5,293 nucleotides of DNA, taken from positions 1-5,293 of the forward strand of contig JABHOU010000629.1 of the NCBI GenBank assembly GCA_018695085.1, in the 5' to 3' direction. The DNA is from Opitutia bacterium (lineage in GTDB: Bacteria > Verrucomicrobiota > Verrucomicrobiia > Opitutales > Seribacteraceae). The translations under genes were made by a program, and so were the position numbers. The notes under the pieces are model-generated. The model did not search any database. It was not told where the DNA came from and saw nothing but the letters and a program-made list of their open reading frames with translations. The stretch's first letter is position 1; every line of letters starts with the position of its first letter. Below, piece by piece: positions 1-4,569 of this stretch.

Positions 1-13
1 ATTTGGCGTTACC

Positions 14-970
14 TTATTTTGCGTAGGCTTCCCATCGGTGTTCGAGGTTTTTGGCATTTGAAATGCCATCCGAAATTATGATCCGGTAGCGTAGGGTGAT
101 GCTCTTGCCTGGTTGAATGGACCAACTGGTTTCTTGGACCGGTACGAAATTGAAGAACATCTTGCCGCTGTCCCAAGTCCGTATGCGTTGGGGAGCGTCA
201 TGGTTCTTCGGGTGGCAGAAAATCGCCACAGTAGCGTCCTTGTCTTTTCCCTTTTCAGCTGGACCATGCATGGCTACCCAACGGGCTCGGGTGGCATGAC
301 TATTGGTTCTGTCAAGTCCTTTGGAGGTCAAGTAGTCGCTGTTCTTCTTGTTCCATGAATGGGGAGCCCGGAAGGCGAGTCCGCCGCCGTAGCGGTAGGC
401 GGGAAAGACCAGCGGTTTCTTCGTAATGTTTTTCTGGGTCATGGCATAGTCGATGACGTTGGCCCCGTCCACGAAGGACGCATCGACCGACAGGATTTCG
501 CTTAGGATGACGGTGGGCTTCTCCTTGATACCATCGAGGTAACCGAGGTGTTCCTGGCTCACGGTGAATCCCGCGTCTCGAGTCTCCTTCACCTTGGCGT
601 GGCGAATGCGTCCTGTGCGACCACCGAGGTTCCAGAAGTCGGGACCTTTCTTGCCGTCGTACTTGGTGTTCACCCAGGCATGCCAAAGCCCGATGTGATG
701 ATAATGGTCGGCGGGATGGATGCCGGTCACGATTCCCCCGGAAGGGGCGTGCATCGGGTAAATGAAGCCACTGCGGTTATAGATTGGGTCGACGCCCTTC
801 GGGGGAGATACTTCCGCGAGGTGATAGGTGAGAATCGGTGTCTCGCCCCGCATCAAGGTAATCGCCTTTTCCGTTTGCTTGAGCGAGAGGCTTTCCTTGG
901 CCTCTGCCGGCAACAGCCCGAAGGCGAGAAGGATAGATGGGAGCAAACGAAGGGTGGGAGAAGATTTCAT
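14..970 (-). CDS. Secreted PmoA-like (DUF6807) family protein
   Basis: This 318-residue protein begins with a Sec signal peptide: basic K2 and R8, a Leu-rich core at about residues 9-20, and a likely cleavage after AEA at 22-24. The mature part fits the DUF6807 family, often labelled 'methane oxygenase PmoA' although it is not a membrane monooxygenase subunit. The main evidence is the His-rich block DHYHH at 88-92, then GLWHAW (94-99) and DFW (111-113). Supporting blocks are YGGGLAFRA (194-202), RWVAMHG (230-236), VAIFCHP (248-254) and the C-terminal strand LRYRIIISDG (293-302). The length is normal and no break is seen. Members are common in Planctomycetes and Verrucomicrobia near sugar and glycan catabolism genes; their biochemical role is not established, so I assign none. 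It starts 66 bases after the MATE gene on the same strand, probably as the last visible gene of that operon. No Shine-Dalgarno motif precedes the ATG. Confidence 0.85.
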   Translation of the reverse strand: MKSSPTLRLLPSILLAFGLLPAEAKESLSLKQTEKAITLMRGETPILTYHLAEVSPPKGVDPIYNRSGFIYPMHAPSGGIVTGIHPADHYHHIGLWHAWVNTKYDGKKGPDFWNLGGRTGRIRHAKVKETRDAGFTVSQEHLGYLDGIKEKPTVILSEILSVDASFVDGANVIDYAMTQKNITKKPLVFPAYRYGGGLAFRAPHSWNKKNSDYLTSKGLDRTNSHATRARWVAMHGPAEKGKDKDATVAIFCHPKNHDAPQRIRTWDSGKMFFNFVPVQETSWSIQPGKSITLRYRIIISDGISNAKNLEHRWEAYAK

Positions 971-1036
971 ATTGCCTGCACTCTGAACCTAAGGGACTCG
1001 TCGAGCAAGCGTGAGATTAGCTGCTGGAACTAATAT

Positions 1037-2407
1037 TCAAGAAACAGGGACCGAGGATTCGGCGGGTTCCTGACCGGATGCGAGTCTTTGCCGGAGCACG
1101 CGTTGTCCGTAGAAGTAGGACACGATCGCGGCGCTCCATGCGACTAGGAAGAAGCCCCACCAGACACCGCCCTCCCTCATGTCGAAATGGAATGCCAAAA
1201 GGTAGCACGCGACGAAAGGACCAATGATTTGTCGGTAAAGGCAGATGATTATTACGGAAATCGTTTTCTTCAATGCCAACAACAGGTCGACCATCTGGTT
1301 ATGGATCACCCAGGCGAACAGGAGCATTGCGGTTACTCTGTTGAAATCGCTCCCGAGCTCGATTACCTTTGGATCGTTCGAGAAAATTTCCATCAAGGGT
1401 TGGGCGAGGAAGAAAAGCAAGACACCACCGACCAACATTATGAAAAGGCCGTACTTCAAGGTGATGTTCAAGGTCTCCCGAATCCTTTCGGGCTTGTTTG
1501 CCCCATTGTTTTGACCAGTCAGCGAGAAGACTGCGATACCGAGACCGAAGGTGGGAAGAATGATGAAACTTTGAATACGAATTCCGATACCGTAAGCGGC
1601 AACTCCCTCGGTATTGAATTTACTGAGAAAAAACGTGGCGATGAATACGAGCACAGCAATGCTTCCCGTCTCGAAACTTGCCGGCACTCCAAGTCGAGTT
1701 ATTTCCCCGTAGGTTCGAGAAGGTTTCAACTCGGCAAACTTCGTGCCTTTCCATAGCCCTGTGCGGCTCAGTTTGCCAAACATGTAGACTGCCCCGAGGA
1801 ACTGTATGATGATGGTGGCGAGGGCAAGCCCCTTAAGGCCCATTGCCGGGATACCGAATCCACCGAACATGAACCAGGGGTCCAGAACGCAGTTCAGAAA
1901 GAAACCCGCGATCAATACGTTTCGGAAAGGCTTGGTGTCACCTTGGGAACTCAGGCCTGAGTTAAAGATACCTTGAAGGTTTCCGAAGAGTGTGCCGCAG
2001 AGAATGACGTTCATGTAGTCGACGGCCATTTCGAGATACTCGTCTTTGGCTCCCAAGAACTGGAATAAGTGGGGCGAGACTAGATAGAGGGTTGTCGCAA
2101 CCACCACTCCGACCATGCACGCGAAGGAAATCGACTGAAGGCAGATGTGATGAGCTTTGTCTTGATTTTTTGCCCCGAGAGCATTTGTGATTAGGACCGA
2201 GCTGCCTGCGGAAATCCCGCTGTTCAAGGCCATTTTTAGGAACATCACGGGGAAGCAAATGGAAAGTGCAGCCAAGGCCTCGGTGGAAATGAAACCGGCG
2301 AAGAAGGTGTCCACCAAGGTGTACATGGTGTTGAAGAATATGCCGACGCTCGCCGGGACGGCAATTTTTCGGACCAGTCCGGGAATGGGGTCTTTCGTTA
2401 GGTCCAT
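1037..2407 (-). CDS. MATE-family multidrug/cation efflux transporter
   Basis: This is a 456-residue inner-membrane protein of the MATE family, antiporters that export drugs or metabolites in exchange for Na+ or H+. The N-terminus (MDLTKDPIPG, then LVRKIAVPASVG and FFNTMYTLVDTFFAG at 24-38) is the classic start of bacterial MATE proteins. Other family marks are NALGAKNQDKA (75-85) after helix 2, NCVLDPWFMFGG (172-183), VPASFE (241-246) opening the second half, and GQNNGANKPERI (298-309). The length is that of a complete 12-helix transporter, and hydrophobic segments run through to about residue 435. I start at 2407 because the reading frame further upstream encodes non-family sequence lying over the 3' end of the lyase gene. 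The ATG lies 13 bases after the lyase stop with no Shine-Dalgarno sequence, so translation may depend on reinitiation. The substrate cannot be predicted; the short tail after residue 440 is non-conserved. Confidence 0.9.
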   Translation of the reverse strand: MDLTKDPIPGLVRKIAVPASVGIFFNTMYTLVDTFFAGFISTEALAALSICFPVMFLKMALNSGISAGSSVLITNALGAKNQDKAHHICLQSISFACMVGVVVATTLYLVSPHLFQFLGAKDEYLEMAVDYMNVILCGTLFGNLQGIFNSGLSSQGDTKPFRNVLIAGFFLNCVLDPWFMFGGFGIPAMGLKGLALATIIIQFLGAVYMFGKLSRTGLWKGTKFAELKPSRTYGEITRLGVPASFETGSIAVLVFIATFFLSKFNTEGVAAYGIGIRIQSFIILPTFGLGIAVFSLTGQNNGANKPERIRETLNITLKYGLFIMLVGGVLLFFLAQPLMEIFSNDPKVIELGSDFNRVTAMLLFAWVIHNQMVDLLLALKKTISVIIICLYRQIIGPFVACYLLAFHFDMREGGVWWGFFLVAWSAAIVSYFYGQRVLRQRLASGQEPAESSVPVS

Positions 2408-2420
2408 TGGAAAGAGAGTG

Positions 2421-3470
2421 TCAAGGATTGCTGTTTCGCAAGACGTTGTCCTTGGGTGCCCACTTCCGTTGCCAAGCGGGGTAATCCTTCGCCATAAGAT
2501 CTTTTGCGTAATATCCCAGCCAACTGTATCCGTTGCGTCGCTCGTAGGAGATTTCGGCCAAGGTTTTCCTGGGGATGCCGTCGCGGCTGCAGAAGATGGG
2601 TCGGTTCGTTCCAATGACGTAGAATCGCGCCCAGATGGGAGGAGCGGAGACATCCTCGAGCACGACCTTGTCCCATCCCTTTGGAGTGCCCTTGGCGTCC
2701 TTCCGAATTTCTCGGATTCCGGTCAGCTTGGACTCGTCGAACCAGCGGACGGCCCCTTGAACCGCGACAATGATTTCCGGCGATGGTTCTTCGATCTCCA
2801 TTAGAAAACGGACCACTCCGACCGATTCCGCTCCACTGATGGAGGGCAGTTCATAACTACGGGCCTTTCGCGGGATCAATGTCTTTTCGTCGTGCTGGGC
2901 ACACCAAGCGGTTTTCTTTCCATTCACCACGATTTGGCATTTCAAAATGCAGGGAATACCTCGCTCTGCGGCTTTTCTGCAGCGCTCGCGTAGCTCGTCA
3001 CTGACGAACGGATAGGCTATCTTGTCTCTGGAGATATCTCGCAGTGTAGACATTACGCCTATCATGGCCCCGTCGTTAAAGGTAATGTGGGCGGAGTACC
3101 CGGAGGGTTTTGGGAATCGTTGGGGCCAACCACCGTTAGGGTACTGTGCTGCGAGCATAAAGCGTATGCCCTTGTGGACGGCCTTCTGGTAGCGTTGCTC
3201 TTTTGTTTTCAGGTATGCCTTGGCGAGATAACGGATTTCTGTATGTGTGGCGCCATTGTCGAAGGTAGTGTCATTCCTTTTCTTCAGGGACAGAAGAATA
3301 TTTCTAGCACCCTTGTTTAGTTCCTTGTCCCGATTGTAGTTTTTGGGCCATCCACCGTTATCGCGTTGATGAAAGAGTATGTTTTCCGCTTTTTTTTCAG
3401 CGGCAAATAGCAGGCAAGGGGAAGCAAGCAGGCAGATCACACACCAGAGGCTTTTCATGCCGGAGGGCAT
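2421..3470 (-). CDS. Secreted pectate lyase, polysaccharide lyase family 10
   Basis: This 349-residue enzyme should cleave polygalacturonate (pectate) by Ca2+-dependent beta-elimination after export. A signal peptide is visible: K6, hydrophobic stretch 8-23, likely cleavage near LFA-A at 22-24. PL10 motifs occur in order: NGGWPKNY (38-45), DNGATHTEIRYLA (71-83), PNGGWPQRFP (111-120), ITFNDGAM (129-136), ARSYELPSISGAES (203-216), WARFYVIGTNRPIFCSRDG (280-298) and RRNGYSWLG (311-319). By spacing against the Cellvibrio PL10 enzyme, D71 and D133 are probably Ca2+/substrate residues and R204 the catalytic arginine; this mapping is from memory, not an alignment. The length is that of a single catalytic domain with no carbohydrate-binding module. 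The start at 3470 is chosen because its ATG overlaps the upstream stop codon (TAATG). The ATG at 3458 would also keep a full signal peptide and cannot be excluded. Neither has a Shine-Dalgarno sequence. Confidence 0.92.
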   Translation of the reverse strand: MPSGMKSLWCVICLLASPCLLFAAEKKAENILFHQRDNGGWPKNYNRDKELNKGARNILLSLKKRNDTTFDNGATHTEIRYLAKAYLKTKEQRYQKAVHKGIRFMLAAQYPNGGWPQRFPKPSGYSAHITFNDGAMIGVMSTLRDISRDKIAYPFVSDELRERCRKAAERGIPCILKCQIVVNGKKTAWCAQHDEKTLIPRKARSYELPSISGAESVGVVRFLMEIEEPSPEIIVAVQGAVRWFDESKLTGIREIRKDAKGTPKGWDKVVLEDVSAPPIWARFYVIGTNRPIFCSRDGIPRKTLAEISYERRNGYSWLGYYAKDLMAKDYPAWQRKWAPKDNVLRNSNP

Positions 3471-3691
3471 TATTTCAGGACCGGCAGCTTATCTTTCTGT
3501 CTTCGGTAGTCGACGAGGTGAAGTGGGGTGCCTTTGGGGACCTTGAATTCCTTTGGGAAATTTTTACCCGAGAGGTCGTAGTAAATTTTCAATGAATCTG
3601 CGTCCTTCGTTTCGTAGATGGTGAGCAGAGTTTTGCCTTTGTTGGACCTTTCCGTAAAGATTATTCCTAGTTTGTCCTTTTCATTTCTTGG
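3470..3691 (-). pseudogene. 5'-truncated fragment of a TIGR03067-domain protein
   Basis: An open stretch of 73 codons without any Met lies just upstream of the lyase, bounded by an in-frame TAG (3692-3694) and ending in TAA (3470-3472). Its translation resembles the C-terminal half of the TIGR03067 domain: a block NKGKTLLTIYE, then DSLKIYYDLSGK, then PKEF, and a final VDYRRQ. Family members usually have about 50 further residues before this (the LQGTW-type opening), and I found no matching sequence in any minus-strand frame immediately upstream. The function of the domain is unknown. The TAA shares its last A with the ATG of the lyase, as in translationally coupled operon genes, so an intact version probably once preceded the lyase. 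Use of a non-ATG start to make a short peptide is possible but less likely. Family assignment is from remembered consensus. Confidence 0.6.
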
Positions 3692-3791
3692 CTAGAAAAT
3701 TGGCATGTTCCTTGCGGATTTCTTGATGTTCAATCTAGTTAGTTATATCGTTCATCATCGACTTAATTGATTTTGCTCGAAAGCTTAATCG

Positions 3792-3886
3792 AAAAAGCAT
3801 CGCTCAATCTTAGCGAATCTAGGAATTTCTTGTGATCCGCGACAATCATTGAAATGCGGAAAGCATTTCCGGAGCGATGGCTTTTT
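3792..3886 (-). terminator. Possible terminator-like long stem after DUF805
   Basis: The arm AAAAAGCATCGCTC at 3792-3805 pairs with GAGCGATGGCTTTTT at 3872-3886: 8 pairs, one bulged G, then 6 pairs. On the minus strand the second arm ends in a run of T, preceded by a GC-richer core, as in an intrinsic terminator with both A and T tracts, and it lies shortly after the DUF805 stop. Against this, the loop is 66 bases long, although it holds its own hairpin (GAAATGC/GCATTTC, 3851-3869), so efficient termination is uncertain. The arrangement is nearly symmetric, so it could act on either strand. Confidence 0.35.
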
Positions 3887-3889
3887 AAT

Positions 3890-3908
3890 CGGGTTTTTAC
3901 CAAACCCG
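3890..3908. repeat. Perfect 7-bp hairpin just downstream of the DUF805 stop
   Basis: CGGGTTT and AAACCCG form a perfect 7-bp stem around a 5-base loop, beginning 9 bases after the DUF805 stop codon in the direction of transcription. No T run follows on either strand, so on its own it is a poor intrinsic terminator. It may protect the 3' end of the DUF805 message or be part of the larger folded block at 3792-3908. Confidence 0.5.
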
Positions 3909-3917
3909 ACTTGCTGG

Positions 3918-4271
3918 TTAGGCGTTACCGCCCTTAGGGTTTGCGCCGTATTGATTATCGCCGGCATCACTATCTTGGCATGCCCATACAATCAACAAAA
4001 TGGCACCAATGAGAGGGATGAGCGATATAAGTATCATCCATCCACTTCGATTGGTGTCATGAAGTCTTCTTACGCCAACACCCAAGGCTGGAAGAAAAGT
4101 CCCCAGAATATAGACAATGTATATTATGCCCATCGTACCTGCGACGCCATCGAGAACCATTGCCACTATGGCGAATATCATGTTGAACAACAAGAACATC
4201 CAGTATTCCGACCGACTCGCCCTACCGCTAAAGGTTGCATATTTCTTTAAGACTTCAATATACCAATTCAT
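3918..4271 (-). CDS. DUF805 family small inner-membrane protein
   Basis: This complete 117-residue protein has the DUF805 layout (the family of E. coli YhaH/YhaI). After MNWYIEVLKKYATF comes the signature FSGRASRSEYW at 14-24, followed by three hydrophobic segments at about 24-44, 47-65 and 76-94. Between the second and third lies the conserved cytoplasmic loop VRRLHDTNRSGW at 67-78. The tail (CQDSDAGDNQYGANPKG) matches the usual end in which a small polar stretch follows the last helix. The molecular role of DUF805 proteins is unknown; they are small membrane proteins found both in cores and in accessory regions. Unlike its neighbours, this gene has a strong Shine-Dalgarno sequence, and it is separated from genes on either side by over 200 bases of AT-rich, palindrome-bearing DNA. 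It is therefore probably transcribed alone, and may have arrived separately from the glycan-degradation genes. The family call is confident; foreign origin is inference. Confidence 0.9.
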   Translation of the reverse strand: MNWYIEVLKKYATFSGRASRSEYWMFLLFNMIFAIVAMVLDGVAGTMGIIYIVYILGTFLPALGVGVRRLHDTNRSGWMILISLIPLIGAILLIVWACQDSDAGDNQYGANPKGGNA

Positions 4272-4278
4272 AAAAACA

Positions 4279-4285
4279 CTCCTTT
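4279..4285 (-). promoter_or_regulatory. Shine-Dalgarno sequence of the DUF805 gene
   Basis: On the minus strand AAAGGAG lies 7 bases before the ATG at 4271, which is good spacing and fixes that start. It is notable because none of the other three starts visible in the window (lyase, MATE, PmoA-like) has a recognisable Shine-Dalgarno motif. Confidence 0.8.
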
Positions 4286-4455
4286 AGTTGAATTATTCTC
4301 GTAACCTACATTGATGCTGAAAATCTAGTATCCTTGAATTTGCTTGTTCTGTGCATCAATTATTTGCCATTGAGTTTTTTTAATTTAGATCCAGTCAAAT
4401 ACTGAATGCTTTCATAGATTAAAGATACCATTGCATGCTCACTTATTTACATTTT

Positions 4456-4471
4456 ATATGCCTTGGCATAT
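4456..4471. repeat. Short palindrome, operator-like
   Basis: ATATGCC and GGCATAT form 7-bp arms around a central TT, giving a 16-base near-perfect palindrome only 3 bases from the larger 4475-4509 inverted repeat. Its size and symmetry would suit a dimeric repressor site, but no regulator is encoded in the window and the distance to the DUF805 start is about 185 bases, so the role is a guess. Confidence 0.4.
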
Positions 4472-4474
4472 CTT

Positions 4475-4509
4475 GCCTATTATAAATTTCGCATAATTTT
4501 ATAATAGGC
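4475..4509. repeat. Perfect 12-bp inverted repeat with 11-base loop
   Basis: GCCTATTATAAA (4475-4486) and TTTATAATAGGC (4498-4509) are perfect reverse complements. No T run follows on either strand, so it does not look like an intrinsic terminator. A second, mutually exclusive 7-bp pairing exists (ATTTCGC at 4486-4492 with GCGAAAT at 4508-4514), so the segment could fold two ways. It may be a regulatory site, a transcript-end structure of the sulfatase gene or the trace of a small mobile element; nothing seen decides between them. Confidence 0.6.
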
Positions 4510-4538
4510 GAAATGTGCCACCTACTCTGAATCAAGGG

Positions 4539-4551
4539 GGGGCGATGCCCC
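4539..4551 (-). terminator. Weak terminator-like hairpin after the sulfatase gene
   Basis: GGGGC and GCCCC form a 5-bp GC-rich stem with a 3-base loop, beginning 18 bases beyond the sulfatase stop in the direction of transcription. The stem is strong for its length but on the minus strand it is followed by C residues and then TTGATTC rather than a T run, so it is only a weak candidate for an intrinsic terminator. Confidence 0.3.
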
Positions 4552-4569
4552 AAACTCTATAGTTTATTT

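Larger units (their letters stand above)
3692..3917. other. AT-rich non-coding stretch with hairpins and possible gene debris
   Basis: This stretch between the DUF805 stop and the TIGR03067-like fragment has no convincing gene and is visibly richer in A and T than the flanking enzyme genes. It contains a long stem with nested hairpins (3792-3908, listed separately) and, at 3681-3759 on the minus strand, stop-interrupted codons resembling a sulfatase tail. A 28-codon minus-strand ORF (3763-3849) begins MIVADHKKFLDSLR but has no recognised family and no ribosome-binding site, so I do not call it. Confidence 0.6.
4272..4569. other. AT-rich intergenic region between sulfatase and DUF805
   Basis: No gene is visible in this stretch of about 300 bases, which separates the sulfatase stop from the DUF805 start. 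It is clearly AT-richer than the enzyme genes. It should contain the DUF805 promoter, but no -35/-10 pair with good spacing stood out on the minus strand. It holds an 8-bp inverted repeat (ATTGATGC at 4310-4317 and GCATCAAT at 4353-4360), two adjacent palindromes (4456-4471 and 4475-4509) and a small GC-rich hairpin near the sulfatase end (4539-4551). Confidence 0.7.

Noticed and set aside
548..1033. 161-codon plus-strand ORF opposite the PmoA-like gene
   Set aside because: Antisense shadow of a conserved secreted protein, with low-complexity composition and no motif.
2408..2653. N-terminal extension of the MATE reading frame by 82 codons
   Set aside because: It lies over the 3' end of the lyase gene in another frame, shows no membrane or MATE character, and the family start MDLTKDPIP falls exactly at 2407.
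2187..2804. 205-codon plus-strand ORF across the MATE/lyase junction
   Set aside because: Antisense to two well-supported genes and without family character.
3763..3849. 28-codon minus-strand ORF starting MIVADHKKFLDSLR
   Set aside because: Too short, no ribosome-binding site, no recognised family, and it lies within the stem-loop block.
3783..3923. Integron attC-like recombination site beside the DUF805 gene
   Set aside because: GTTAGGC at 3917-3923 fits an attC core and overlaps the DUF805 stop, but the minus strand has no GTT at all between 3700 and 3902 to supply the partner core. In the other orientation the only partner is the degenerate GCTTAAT at 3783-3789. No integrase or second site is visible.
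5..3929. Shared 9-mer GGCGTTACC near the ends of the PmoA-like (5-13) and DUF805 (3921-3929) genes
   Set aside because: A 9-base match is expected many times by chance in a window of this size, and the surrounding bases do not match.
3785..3991. 68-codon minus-strand ORF overlapping the DUF805 3' end
   Set aside because: Its first third reads the DUF805 coding sequence in another frame and the rest runs through hairpins; no family features.
3849..4250. 133-codon plus-strand ORF opposite DUF805
   Set aside because: An antisense shadow; the minus-strand frame is a clear DUF805 protein with a good Shine-Dalgarno sequence.
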